Origin: GCA-2725625 sp964574215
GTDB lineage: Bacteria; Pseudomonadota; Alphaproteobacteria; Rhodospirillales; UBA2165
DNA length: 64,000 bases
Assembly: GCA_964574215.1 (NCBI GenBank)
Contig: CAZNLR010000006.1
Span: forward strand, 1 to 64,000
Reading direction: 5' to 3'
Below the pieces are notes generated by a model. The model did not search any database and was not told the DNA's origin. It was given only the letters and a program-made list of their open reading frames with translations. A program made the translations under genes and the position numbers. The number at the start of each line of letters is the position of its first letter. Position 1 is the stretch's first letter. Below, piece after piece: positions 1 to 8,895 of this stretch.

Positions 1-130
1 TCTTGCTAACCATCTGACATTCATAAAGAAAATTCCTTATCTATGTCAGCCCCTTTAATTTTTCTATTGAGGGTAACATGTTACGCCGAGGCGGATGTTT
101 TCGGCAACACTTATATAAGAGTTAGAATTA

Positions 131-1000
131 TTATTTTTTAAGAAGATCAAATATTATACTGGAATTCTTGTCCGCCAGCCCAATATCGATGGCTTTTCGG
201 TATATTTCCAGCGCGGCTTTCGACACCGATAATTCCGCCCCCAAAGCTTCACCCATTTTAACGCCGTAAGCCGCATCCTTGTGGCGCAATCCCGCCGAAA
301 AATAGACATCGTCGTGGTTGCCCGACACCATGCGCGCGGTCAGATATTTAACATGGGGGCTGGCCACCGCGCCGGACGTCAGGGCTTCCGCCACGGAAGC
401 TAAATCAAGTTCCGCCTTTTCCGCCATGGCCAAGCCTTCCGCCAACGCTGCTCCCTGCACGGCCCCCATTAAGTTCACCATTAATTTATATGAAGTGCCG
501 GCGCCGACCGGTCCGAAAACTATGCTTCGGTTGCTGTAGGCGGACGTTACGTCAGCTGACGCCTCAATGGTTGATTGCTCACCGCCCAGCAACAGCATCA
601 GGGTTCCGGCTGCCGCGCCGTCCGGCCCGCCGGTAACCGGACAATCCAGATACCGGTAGCCCGCCCTGGTGACGGCGTCGTTCAGTTCCAGCACCCATTC
701 CAAAGACAGTGTTGAACTTTCGATGGCGACGGCTCTTGGATTAGGATTGCCCTCGAGCACACCTTCCGGGCCCAGCCACACCGCCCGCGAGGCACCGTCG
801 TCGCTAACCATGGAGATGATGAATTCGGCATCGGCGACGGCAGCGGCAGGCGATGTTTCTTGATGGGCACCGGCGTCTGTCAATTGTTGGGCCTTCGGCG
901 CAGTGCGGTTATAGACGGTAACGTTATGACCAGCGTCGATCAATCGCTTGGCCATTGCGTAGCCCATGTTTCCCAATCCTAGGAAGGCAACGTTCGCCAT
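131..1000 (-). CDS. NAD(P)-dependent beta-hydroxyacid dehydrogenase (3-hydroxyisobutyrate dehydrogenase family)
   Basis: A 289-residue member of the beta-hydroxyacid dehydrogenase family, which oxidises or reduces small beta-hydroxyacids with NAD(P). The N-terminus has the Rossmann glycine motif FLGLGNMGYAMA at about residues 6-17. The family substrate-binding signature appears as DCPVTGGPDGAAAGT near residue 118, and the catalytic lysine lies in GTSYKLMVNLM near residue 171. The length is normal for the family. It is the last gene of a four-gene minus-strand operon, 22 nt after the radical SAM gene. The exact substrate (3-hydroxyisobutyrate, tartronate semialdehyde, glyoxylate or other) cannot be told from the sequence. 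Confidence 0.88.
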   Translation of the reverse strand: MANVAFLGLGNMGYAMAKRLIDAGHNVTVYNRTAPKAQQLTDAGAHQETSPAAAVADAEFIISMVSDDGASRAVWLGPEGVLEGNPNPRAVAIESSTLSLEWVLELNDAVTRAGYRYLDCPVTGGPDGAAAGTLMLLLGGEQSTIEASADVTSAYSNRSIVFGPVGAGTSYKLMVNLMGAVQGAALAEGLAMAEKAELDLASVAEALTSGAVASPHVKYLTARMVSGNHDDVYFSAGLRHKDAAYGVKMGEALGAELSVSKAALEIYRKAIDIGLADKNSSIIFDLLKK

Positions 1001-1022
1001 GCCATCAGTCCTCGATTTCCGC

Positions 1023-2510
1023 TCAACTCATAAATTGATCAACGTAGCGCTCGGAATATTCTTTGAACGCGGCCTCGCCCTCTGGCGTGACTTGTTCCGC
1101 CAACCGGATGCCGTCCCATTCTTCCTCGGGAAACTTGACATAGAGCGGAAAGGTACGATGAAGACCGGAGAGTTCCATGGCGCTCATCTGCGGCATGTCC
1201 ATGGTCGGCCCCAGCCGGTAATCGAGGGCGATATCCTCGTCTTTGAGGTATCCCAAATCCTGACAGATATCCCGAAGGGTCGCCCCTTTATAAGGACTGA
1301 AGAAGCTTACCATCACGCCATCAGGATCGATCCTGCGGTCGAGCCGAATGGTGTCGAATATCATCTCCCGCGTTTCCGTCGGAAAGCCGATGATATTGTT
1401 GGCGCTGACCCGTATGTCGCTTTCCCGCAGCAGGTCGAAAGCCTTAATGATGGTTTCGTCGGCGATCTTACGGCCCAGCAGCTTTTCCCGTAATTCGACG
1501 TTGCCGCTTTCAACACCGACGCTGATTCCTTCACAGCCCATTTCTTTCAAGAGCCCGATCTTATCGGGCGTAACGGATTCCGGCCGAGCTTCGACCCAGA
1601 ACGGTAATCCGACTTTTTCCTTGTAAAGCCGCGCAAAATTCTCGACCCGGTTCAAGGTGGTTGTCAGGAAACTTTCGGCCACCAGATAGACGTAGGCCAG
1701 ATTAAATTCCTCTTTTTTCTCCGCCATCTCATCGACCAGACGCTCGATATCCTGTTCCCGGTAGTAACCGCCCAAATCTCCATAAAGCTTATCGAACCCG
1801 GAATTTATGCAGAAGGTGCACGTATAGGGGCAGCCCCGGTTCATCTCGAAGGTCCCGGTGACGGATATCTTGCCGCCCATGGGTTTCCAAAAACGCCGCT
1901 CGTCGTAAACGGACCAATCCTGTTTGGGCAGCTTGTCGAGGGCGACGGGCTTCCTAACCGGGTTTTTGTGAATCTCATTGGCCTGCTTGACCCACAAGTT
2001 GGCGATTTTGGTAATGTCACCGCCTTCTCTCATGGTTTGGCAAAGCTCGACCAATGGCTCTTCCCCTTCCCCGATGCAGACCATGTCCACACTGCCGGTG
2101 CGAATGACAATATCGGGAGCGAAGGTGGCGTAAGGCCCACCGACCACGGTCGGTATGCCGGAATTTTTAACCGCGTCCAGCAATCGGATGCCGAGAGGAT
2201 GCGTGACCTCGATGCTGGAAAGGCCGATTAAATGGGGCTGATAGGAGGCAACCTCATTGACGAAAGCGTCGATAACGTCTTCCGTCTCTGGAACAATGCC
2301 TAAATCTTCGAAACTGGTCTGCTTGACTTGCAGCGCCTTGGCCCGGGCCTCATCGCCGGTTTGCTCTGCGGTGCGGTAAAAAGTGGTGTCGAACAGCTTT
2401 ACGTCGACGTCCGCTTCCTTGAGGCTGGCCGACAATATGCCGATCCCGGCTGTAACCAATGTATCCAGCATGGTGTTGCAATTGATCAGCAACACTCTGA
2501 ATTCATTCAT
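1023..2510 (-). CDS. B12-binding domain radical SAM protein
   Basis: A 495-residue protein with an N-terminal cobalamin-binding-type Rossmann region (about 1-160; VVGGPYATFAP is typical) followed by a radical SAM barrel. The cluster motif CPYTCTFC (C-x3-C-x2-C) lies near residue 226. Downstream strands such as GVESGNVELREKLLGR and NNIIGFPTET are typical of class B, cobalamin-dependent radical SAM enzymes, which include methylases and ring-forming enzymes such as BchE and HpnJ. The substrate is unknown. It lies 16 nt downstream of the TIM-barrel gene, so the two are probably cotranscribed. Pairing with a molybdenum enzyme and a hydroxyacid dehydrogenase suggests a dedicated catabolic or biosynthetic pathway; that is inference. 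Confidence 0.87.
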   Translation of the reverse strand: MNEFRVLLINCNTMLDTLVTAGIGILSASLKEADVDVKLFDTTFYRTAEQTGDEARAKALQVKQTSFEDLGIVPETEDVIDAFVNEVASYQPHLIGLSSIEVTHPLGIRLLDAVKNSGIPTVVGGPYATFAPDIVIRTGSVDMVCIGEGEEPLVELCQTMREGGDITKIANLWVKQANEIHKNPVRKPVALDKLPKQDWSVYDERRFWKPMGGKISVTGTFEMNRGCPYTCTFCINSGFDKLYGDLGGYYREQDIERLVDEMAEKKEEFNLAYVYLVAESFLTTTLNRVENFARLYKEKVGLPFWVEARPESVTPDKIGLLKEMGCEGISVGVESGNVELREKLLGRKIADETIIKAFDLLRESDIRVSANNIIGFPTETREMIFDTIRLDRRIDPDGVMVSFFSPYKGATLRDICQDLGYLKDEDIALDYRLGPTMDMPQMSAMELSGLHRTFPLYVKFPEEEWDGIRLAEQVTPEGEAAFKEYSERYVDQFMS

Positions 2511-2526
2511 TCCCCCCTCCTAAACA

Positions 2527-3357
2527 TTACTTATAGCGGCCCGCGATCGATGTCACCCAATCGTAGCCCGCCTGAATCTCTTCAGTTACTTGATTTACAG
2601 GATATTCGAAGACCAAGTCCATGAAATTGTCCTGGATCAACAATTTGTCAAGAACGCCTTCAATATCAATCCATCCGTCCTCAGGTTTCTGTGACGGATG
2701 AAGCGGCGTATGATGATTTTGCGCCGTATGTTCAGCCCCCAGCGTGTTCCACAAATGCGCCGACCGCGTCTTGGGCAGAAGGGCGTCTAAGTCGTCAAGG
2801 AAATCTCGCCCACGCAAATCCGCGCCGATAGAGACATGGCCGATGTCAATACAGACTCCGAGTTCGGCGTGGCCGTCAACGATTTCGGTAAACCGTGCCG
2901 GATCATGAAAACTATCGGTATAGGCGGCGAATTCAAGATCGATCGGGACTTCCGCATGGGCGCTCATTTCAGCAATCCGCCGACAGGCCTCGACGGCCAA
3001 GGCATCGGCTACTGACGAATCCTTGCTGTCGGCGGGTCCGTAAGTCAAATGGGTAACCACATAGTCAGCCCCCCACAATTTGGCGGCGTCGACGGTAGCG
3101 CTCAGCAATTCGAAGGAAAGTTCCCTGAGCTTTTGATCCTCGCTCAAAAAGAAACAAGTAACCCCGGAATAGGAAAATTCCGGCGGCCGGGTCACCGGTG
3201 CATGAAAACTGAACCGGTCCCGTCCTTCGGCTGAAAACCGGTCAATCAACGGCTGCAGATCTTCCATCTCCGCTTCCGGCAGATCGAAAAATTCGACCAT
3301 GCCGACGCCCCGGTGCAGCAGAAATTCGGGCGGGATTGGTTTGGCCGCGTTAAGCAT
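2527..3357 (-). CDS. sugar phosphate isomerase/epimerase-like TIM-barrel protein
   Basis: A 276-residue protein of the xylose-isomerase-like / AP endonuclease 2 TIM-barrel superfamily. Recognisable strand ends carry likely metal ligands: the glutamate in IDLEFAAYTD, the Asp and His in GVCIDIGHVSIGADLRGRDF, and the histidines around SAHLWNTLG and HHTPLHPS. Members include sugar isomerases, hydroxypyruvate isomerase and inosose dehydratase-like enzymes; the particular activity cannot be assigned. The start overlaps the end of the upstream molybdopterin oxidoreductase by 8 nt, which indicates translational coupling in the operon. Confidence 0.8.
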   Translation of the reverse strand: MLNAAKPIPPEFLLHRGVGMVEFFDLPEAEMEDLQPLIDRFSAEGRDRFSFHAPVTRPPEFSYSGVTCFFLSEDQKLRELSFELLSATVDAAKLWGADYVVTHLTYGPADSKDSSVADALAVEACRRIAEMSAHAEVPIDLEFAAYTDSFHDPARFTEIVDGHAELGVCIDIGHVSIGADLRGRDFLDDLDALLPKTRSAHLWNTLGAEHTAQNHHTPLHPSQKPEDGWIDIEGVLDKLLIQDNFMDLVFEYPVNQVTEEIQAGYDWVTSIAGRYK

Positions 3358-5422
3358 CCGATACCCTCTCGATCTGGACCAAGTTGCTGTTGAAAGCGGA
3401 ACCGCCCCCCAGGTCGGCCAGGAAATCCGGCGTCGTGTGGTTGGCGTTGCCGCCGTCAGGATAGTGTCGGCTCCACCATTGTCCGGCGGCCGAGAGAACG
3501 CCTTCTTTTACCCCTTTCGTGACGACGGCCCACAGACGGCAATCACCCCTGTCGTTAAAAATCCGAACCGGGTCACCCGTCGAAATACTTTTGGACGCAG
3601 CGTCATTTGGATGGACCAGAATCGTGGGCTTATCTTCAAAAGTTCCAATACCCGTATCCTGACCGTAGCTGGCGTTGTGGAAAGAATGACCGGACGGCGT
3701 CAATAACTGCATGGGATGCCTTTCAAATAATTCGGGCGAACCATCCGGACTTTCCTGGGGCGGCTGATAGGTGGGAAGCGGTTCGAACCCGTCATCCGCC
3801 ATTGTATTCGAATAAAACTCGATCCTGCCCGAAGGCGTCGGATACTTGAGATTTTTGAAGTCTTCGTGCACCGGGTCCGATGCCGCCGGCGTCCAGCCGT
3901 CGCGGTACAGTCCGGCCAAGTCGATCCCGGCGACGGCAGGCGCCGGATTGGCCAATATCCGTTCGATAATGTCATCCTCGCTTTCGGAAAAACAGCCGTC
4001 GTCAAAACCCATTCTTTGCGCCAGATGGGTAAAGACCGCCAAGTTCGACCGGCTTTCCCCCACCGGATCGATGGCCTGTTCATTTAAATACAGGCCGTAG
4101 TGATAATAGGAAAAATGAACGTCCCTTTGTTCGAACTGGGTGGTCGCGGGCAGGACGATATCGGCGTAACGGGCCGTATCGGTGAGGAACTTTTCATGCA
4201 CCACCGAGAACAGGTCTTCGCGCGCCAAGCCGCTCCGCACAAAGTTCTGGTTGTATAGAACGGCGGCCGGATTGCCGTTAAACACATAGAGGCTTTTGAT
4301 ATCCGGGTCGGCGAGCTTGTCCCCCAACGCCAACATATTGTATTTGGCAGCCGGGTTGGGGCGGAGTTCGTCGCCTTCCAGGCGGGAAAAATCGGCGGGG
4401 AAACACGTGCTGGTGGGAAAATAAATGCCGCACCCGTCGTGCCGCCAGGCGCCCGTCAGCGCCGGCAGGCAGGCGAGCGTCCTCAGCAACATGCCGCCGT
4501 TGCTGTGGCGCTGGCATCCGGGCCCCACATAGATAAACGAGCGCGAATGTTCGCCATAGACCCGGGCGAAGGAACGGATATCCGCCCCCGAGATTCCGGT
4601 AACGTCTTCAACCAATTCCGGCTTGTAGTTCTGAAGGTGCGCCTCGAGTTCTTCGAAACCGTAGGTCCGGCTTTCGACGAAGTCCTTATGCCATAGGCCT
4701 TCCTCGATAATCACCTGCATCATCGCCAAGGCGAGCGCCGCGTCGGTACCGGGCCGGGGGCGCAAAAAATATTCCGCCTTCTCGGCGCCGGCCACCGCTA
4801 CCGGATTGACGACGGCATACTTGGCGCCGTTGCGTCGCGCCTTGCTCAGGAATTGCTGCTGATGAATATTGGTCGAGGCCGAATTCAGTCCCCAGTCCAC
4901 GATCAAATCGCAGTTATCGATTGCCGTCGGATCGGCGCCGGCCGAGGTGCCCATGGTGTACTGATAGCCCAACCGGCCAGCCTTGGTGCAGATGGTCCGT
5001 TCCAATTGCAAGGAACCGAGCCGGTTAAAAAACCGGCGTCCCGCAACATGACCGTGCACCAGTCCTTCGGTGCCGGAACCGAAAAAAGGCAGTATCGATT
5101 GAGTTCCGCTTTCATCGATAACTTCCATCCAGCGATTCGTTATCTCCGCCAGGGCTTCGTCCCAGGAGATTTCCGCAAATTCGCCCGATCCTTTTTTACC
5201 GACGCGTTTCATCGGATTCAGAAGGCGGTCTTCCGCGTAAACCCATTTTGCCGCATCTTTAAATTTGCGGCACAGAAAACCTTGGGTCACGGGATGGTCC
5301 GGATTTCCCGCCACCTTCACCAATCTGCCGTTTTTAACGGTCGACAAAATACTGCAGGAATCAGGGCAGTCGTGCGGACAAACGCTGTGAAAAATGCCGT
5401 TTGAGTTGGGGCTGGCATCCAC
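3350..5422 (-). CDS. molybdopterin-dependent oxidoreductase with N-terminal [4Fe-4S] site (DMSO reductase family)
   Basis: About 690 residues, of the bis-MGD molybdenum/tungsten oxidoreductase family. The N-terminal cluster ligands are in CPHDCPDSC, with the fourth cysteine in QGFLCRKF about 25 residues later. Typical MGD-binding stretches follow (VDWGLNSASTN, FIYVGPGCQRH, VFNGNPAAVLYNQN), and a C-terminal molydopterin-dinucleotide-binding domain contains LTPSGHSFHNASYG. No Tat signal is visible, so it is probably cytoplasmic. The open frame extends to 5491, but the GTG at 5422 has an AGAGG ribosome site and fits family N-termini, so I prefer it. It is the first gene of the operon reading to 131. 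The substrate is unknown, and no partner electron-transfer subunit is adjacent. Confidence 0.85.
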   Translation of the reverse strand: MDASPNSNGIFHSVCPHDCPDSCSILSTVKNGRLVKVAGNPDHPVTQGFLCRKFKDAAKWVYAEDRLLNPMKRVGKKGSGEFAEISWDEALAEITNRWMEVIDESGTQSILPFFGSGTEGLVHGHVAGRRFFNRLGSLQLERTICTKAGRLGYQYTMGTSAGADPTAIDNCDLIVDWGLNSASTNIHQQQFLSKARRNGAKYAVVNPVAVAGAEKAEYFLRPRPGTDAALALAMMQVIIEEGLWHKDFVESRTYGFEELEAHLQNYKPELVEDVTGISGADIRSFARVYGEHSRSFIYVGPGCQRHSNGGMLLRTLACLPALTGAWRHDGCGIYFPTSTCFPADFSRLEGDELRPNPAAKYNMLALGDKLADPDIKSLYVFNGNPAAVLYNQNFVRSGLAREDLFSVVHEKFLTDTARYADIVLPATTQFEQRDVHFSYYHYGLYLNEQAIDPVGESRSNLAVFTHLAQRMGFDDGCFSESEDDIIERILANPAPAVAGIDLAGLYRDGWTPAASDPVHEDFKNLKYPTPSGRIEFYSNTMADDGFEPLPTYQPPQESPDGSPELFERHPMQLLTPSGHSFHNASYGQDTGIGTFEDKPTILVHPNDAASKSISTGDPVRIFNDRGDCRLWAVVTKGVKEGVLSAAGQWWSRHYPDGGNANHTTPDFLADLGGGSAFNSNLVQIERVSDA

Positions 5423-5618
5423 TTTTTTAACCTCTTTAAGCTTCCGCTGATTTCCTCCGGCCACCGGCGGAAGGAGGCCGAAAATTATCATTCAACGGGT
5501 AATTTCGAGAATAATAGCGACGATCCCGATGCACAACATAAAGCGAGAATGCGATTACAAAAATTAGGTCAAATTCTTCGTATCGTTCCAAGTCTTTCAG
5601 AACCGGAAAAAATTGTGT

Positions 5619-6791
5619 ATGACAGCCGCCATGTCCGTCATTACCGATACTGAATCGCTAGCGGCTTTTTGCTCCCGTCTCGAAAAATCGGCCTTTATTA
5701 CCGTCGACACCGAGTTTATGCGGGAGAAGACTTATTACCCCCGGCTTTGCGTCATCCAGATGGCCAGCGAAGACGAAGCCTTGGCGGTGGACGCCATGGC
5801 CGAAGATATCAATCTGTCGCCCCTCCTCGATTTGATGGCCAATGAGAAGGTGCTGAAAGTCTTCCACGCCGCGCGCCAGGATCTGGAAATCTTTTACCAC
5901 CTGATGGGAAAATTGCCGGCGCCCCTTTTCGATTCACAGGTAGCGGCTATGGTTTGCGGTTTCGGTGAGTCGGTCGGCTATGAAACATTGGTCAAAAAGC
6001 TCGCCGGCGCGACAATCGACAAATCGTCGCGTTTTACCGATTGGGCCCACCGGCCTCTGACCGACCGTCAGATCGAATATGCCCTCGCCGACGTCACTCA
6101 TCTCAGGACGATCTACGAAAAGCTCTCTCAAAGCCTGGGTAAGAACGGCCGACGCAGTTGGCTGGAAGAGGAGTTGGCCAAACTTACCGACGAAAAGGTA
6201 TACCAGTTTCCGCCGCGCGAAGCCTGGCGGCGGGTTAAATCACGGGCGCCCAAGCCCAGATTTTTGGCAATCCTGCGCGAAGTCGCCGCCTGGCGCGAAG
6301 AGGAAGCGCAAAGAAAAGACATCCCCCGTAATCGTATTCTACGTGACGAAGCGTTGATCGAAATCGCCCACCACGCGCCCAAGTCCGTCCAGGAGCTGTC
6401 GCGCACCAGGGGATTGGGTAACCGGATGGCCGAAGGGTCGGCCGGCAAGGCGCTGCTCAAAGCCGTCGCGGCCGGTCTCGCCGTGCCCGAGGCTGATTGC
6501 CCCCTGGTCCCTCGCAAACCTCACCTGCCGCGGGGTATTGGTCCGGTGACCGATATCTTAAAGGTGCTTCTCAAATTGAAATGTGAGGAGCATGAAGTCG
6601 CGCAGAAGCTGGTGGCCAACAGTGAAGATGTGGAAAAAATCGCCGCCTATGGTGAAAAGGCCGACGTGGCCGCACTCCATGGCTGGCGCCAACAAATATT
6701 TGGTAACGATGCAATTCTTCTCCGCAATGGTAAGCTTGCGCTGGTGGTCGAAAACCAGCAATTGGAACTGGTGGAGTTCGAGGAAGATTAG
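5619..6791 (+). CDS. rnd: ribonuclease D
   Basis: A 390-residue 3'-5' exoribonuclease that trims stable RNA precursors such as tRNA. The DEDD exonuclease residues are visible: D and E in VDTEFMRE (about residue 30), D in HAARQDLEIF, and Y-x3-D in YALADVTHL. The C-terminal half carries the HRDC helices (around LAILREVAAWREEEAQ and ELSRTRGLGNRMAEG). The length matches the family. Possible starts are TTG 5613, ATG 5619 and ATG 5631. ATG 5619 sits about 11 nt after a GGAA site and is preferred. rnd close to ppx and ppk is a familiar alphaproteobacterial arrangement. Confidence 0.93.
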   Translation: MTAAMSVITDTESLAAFCSRLEKSAFITVDTEFMREKTYYPRLCVIQMASEDEALAVDAMAEDINLSPLLDLMANEKVLKVFHAARQDLEIFYHLMGKLPAPLFDSQVAAMVCGFGESVGYETLVKKLAGATIDKSSRFTDWAHRPLTDRQIEYALADVTHLRTIYEKLSQSLGKNGRRSWLEEELAKLTDEKVYQFPPREAWRRVKSRAPKPRFLAILREVAAWREEEAQRKDIPRNRILRDEALIEIAHHAPKSVQELSRTRGLGNRMAEGSAGKALLKAVAAGLAVPEADCPLVPRKPHLPRGIGPVTDILKVLLKLKCEEHEVAQKLVANSEDVEKIAAYGEKADVAALHGWRQQIFGNDAILLRNGKLALVVENQQLELVEFEED

Positions 6792-6797
6792 CCCGGC

Positions 6798-7073
6798 TCA
6801 GCCGATTGCGAAAACACCGATCCCTTCTTCAACATCATTCATATCTTTTTTCTCCTGCCGCCGTTTCCGCACCAGGCAACTGATCTGAAAAATGTTCAAG
6901 GCCACGAAGAATAAATTCCAGCCGATAATGGTCATCATGGGTTCCGGACGGAAGTAAAAATAAGCGACCAAGCAGCACGCCGCTGCCACGGTCAGTAACC
7001 GCAGACGCAACATGTCGTTCATGAAATAGGACAACAAGTACATACAGTTCGCGATATAGACCAGGCTTTCCAT
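6798..7073 (-). CDS. small Popeye-like membrane protein lacking a cyclic-nucleotide domain
   Basis: A 91-residue membrane protein with three likely transmembrane segments followed by a charged tail (RKRRQEKKD). The spacing of YLLSYFMNDMLRLRLLTV, the tract YFYFRPEP, and WNLFFVALNIFQI resembles the membrane region that precedes the cyclic-nucleotide-binding Popeye domain in bacterial POPDC-like proteins. Here the protein stops where that domain would begin. The open frame extends to 7121, but ATG 7073 follows an AGGAAAG ribosome site and is the better start. It converges on rnd and is divergent from the HxlR regulator. The family assignment is from memory of the pattern and is moderate. Confidence 0.55.
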   Translation of the reverse strand: MESLVYIANCMYLLSYFMNDMLRLRLLTVAAACCLVAYFYFRPEPMMTIIGWNLFFVALNIFQISCLVRKRRQEKKDMNDVEEGIGVFAIG

Positions 7074-7177
7074 CTTTCCTAACTCCGCCCAAAACTGAGT
7101 TTCAACTGAACCGGCGACCATTCGTCGGCGGAAGGAAAACTAGACGGGAACCCCTTTTCAAAAATACTGCGCCAGGT

Positions 7178-7192
7178 GTAGTATTGAACTAC
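7178..7192. promoter_or_regulatory. candidate HxlR operator palindrome
   Basis: A perfect inverted repeat GTAGT-ATTGA-ACTAC lies 27 nt before the HxlR start codon, with a further GTAGTT half-site just downstream at 7200-7205. The position between divergent genes suits autoregulation by a dimeric winged-helix repressor. Binding is inferred, not shown. Confidence 0.45.
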
Positions 7193-7218
7193 TAATAATG
7201 TAGTTAGGGGAAGACACC

Positions 7219-7899
7219 ATGACCAGCTATGGACAATTCTGCCCGGTCTCCAAGGCCACCGAGATTATCGGTGACAAATGGACCATGCTGATCCTGCGGG
7301 AACTGTTACTCGGCACCTACCGGTTCAATGACTTTCAGCGTTCCATGTCGCGTATTTCACCGACGGTTTTGAACAAGCGATTAAAATTGCTCGAGGAAAA
7401 AGGCGTCATCATCAAACGGCGGCAGTCCGGCATGAAAGGCCATGAATACCGCCTGACGGCCATGGGCCGCGAACTGGAGCCCGTGGTCGATGGATTGGCG
7501 ATTTGGGGGATGCGCTGGGCGCGTGGTCAAATGACAGACGACGAATTGGATGTGGAATTGCTCATGTGGGACATCCAACGCCGGATCGATACGGCTAGTT
7601 TGCCCGATGGCGAAACCGTCCTTTGCTTCTCCTTTACCAATCTCGAAAAATATAAAAGCTGGTGGCTTATTCTCGAAGGCAACGACGTCGATTTATGCAC
7701 CGATGATCACGGCAAAGATGTCGATCTCTACATATCGTCGGATCTTCGAACGATGGTGGAGGTATGGGAAGGCGACCGGAATCTGAAAACGGCAATACGG
7801 GATGAAAAAATCTCCCTCGTGGGAGACCGCCACCTAATCCGAAATGTTGAAAATTGGTTCGGGCTCTGCTCTTACGCCGATATCCGTCCGGCCAATTAA
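7219..7899 (+). CDS. HxlR-family winged-helix transcriptional regulator
   Basis: A 226-residue regulator. Residues about 8-100 form the HxlR winged helix, with the characteristic phrase IIGDKWTMLILRELLLG followed by FNDFQRSM and ISPTVLNKRLKLLEEKG. The N-terminal cysteine in FCPVSKA is a typical HxlR feature and may sense thiol-reactive compounds. The C-terminal 100 residues are longer than in minimal HxlR proteins and look like an SCP2-type lipid or small-molecule binding domain (DVDLYISSDLRTMVEVWEG). The start has a GGGGA ribosome site. It probably controls itself and perhaps the divergent membrane protein gene. Confidence 0.88.
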   Translation: MTSYGQFCPVSKATEIIGDKWTMLILRELLLGTYRFNDFQRSMSRISPTVLNKRLKLLEEKGVIIKRRQSGMKGHEYRLTAMGRELEPVVDGLAIWGMRWARGQMTDDELDVELLMWDIQRRIDTASLPDGETVLCFSFTNLEKYKSWWLILEGNDVDLCTDDHGKDVDLYISSDLRTMVEVWEGDRNLKTAIRDEKISLVGDRHLIRNVENWFGLCSYADIRPAN

Positions 7900-7904
7900 T
7901 TTGA

Positions 7905-8639
7905 TTATTTACTGGGAAAGGCCTTGTCCACGGCCCGATGAACCAGTTCCGTGGCGTTGCCTCGGCAGAAACGACCGTGCGCGCCCACATGGTGGTCGAA
8001 CTCCAGTCCCACCAGCCGCTCGAAATCGAGCCGCAGAGACCCACCTCCCTTTTTCGTCATCATCTTTTTCCAGGGCGGCCCCACGATGGTGGTCAGTTTG
8101 AATCCGGCAAGCCGCATCATGATCTTGGCCGGCCAGGTGCAAAAGCTGTAGTCCCGGTGATGCTGCAAGCTGTCGGAAGTGAACAGGATACCGCCGTGAC
8201 GTTTCAAAAGAATGGCGCATTCCGGTAATTTGGTTTCCTGAAATACGAACAACTCGGCGTCGTCCACCGGTAATTCGACACCTTCCTCCAATACATGCGT
8301 CGCTTGCGGTTCCGGATAAGTTTGCGCCGTCGATTGCCGCCAGAACTCGGCGCCGTAACGGTCGACGTAGTAAGGATCGTCCCGGCCGTGAAAGTCGCCC
8401 AGCCGGATGACATGCTTAACGGTGCCCAGCGCATCCAGCGCCGCCTCGCCCTCGGGCGATAGCCTAATGGAACTGATGACCGTCAGCTCCTGTCCCTGGC
8501 GCAGAATGAACATATTGCGATTGATCAATACGCCTGGCGCAAAAGGCACCGACCCGTGCACCATGAAAATATCCTCGAAGAGTTCTTCAATATCGTCATG
8601 GGCGGTCGCCGCGGGAAAATCTTTTTGTCCGGCCGTCAA
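7905..8639 (-). CDS. degenerate metallo-beta-lactamase-fold protein (DUF4336-like)
   Basis: A 244-residue soluble protein. The order of elements (VISSIRLSPEGEAALDALG, then VKHVIRLGDFHGRDDPYY, and later LFTSDSLQHH and DHHVGAHG) resembles metallo-beta-lactamase-fold proteins of the DUF4336 type. The canonical HxHxDH metal motif is not present, so catalytic activity is doubtful. Translation probably starts at TTG 8639, which has a strong CGGAGG ribosome site 7 nt upstream. It converges on the HxlR gene with only 5 nt between them. The function is unknown. Confidence 0.6.
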   Translation of the reverse strand: MTAGQKDFPAATAHDDIEELFEDIFMVHGSVPFAPGVLINRNMFILRQGQELTVISSIRLSPEGEAALDALGTVKHVIRLGDFHGRDDPYYVDRYGAEFWRQSTAQTYPEPQATHVLEEGVELPVDDAELFVFQETKLPECAILLKRHGGILFTSDSLQHHRDYSFCTWPAKIMMRLAGFKLTTIVGPPWKKMMTKKGGGSLRLDFERLVGLEFDHHVGAHGRFCRGNATELVHRAVDKAFPSK

Positions 8640-8895
8640 ATCCGTAACCTCCGCCTACCGGGATGAAACCGATTTCAACGTTACCGAATAACAGTGGTTT
8701 CGTGAAGACGTTTGGTCGAGGCTATAATTCGAAAATTATGAACAGACATATCCCCCAATTGAAATTCCGCTCACGCACTTCTCACGCCCTTTTTATAAGA
8801 CGTGATTTTACCGTGACGGCTTCGTTTGCAATGAATTGATCACCGGACGTCCGGTAATTCAATTCAATAACTCTCAATCCATAAGGGGACTATTT

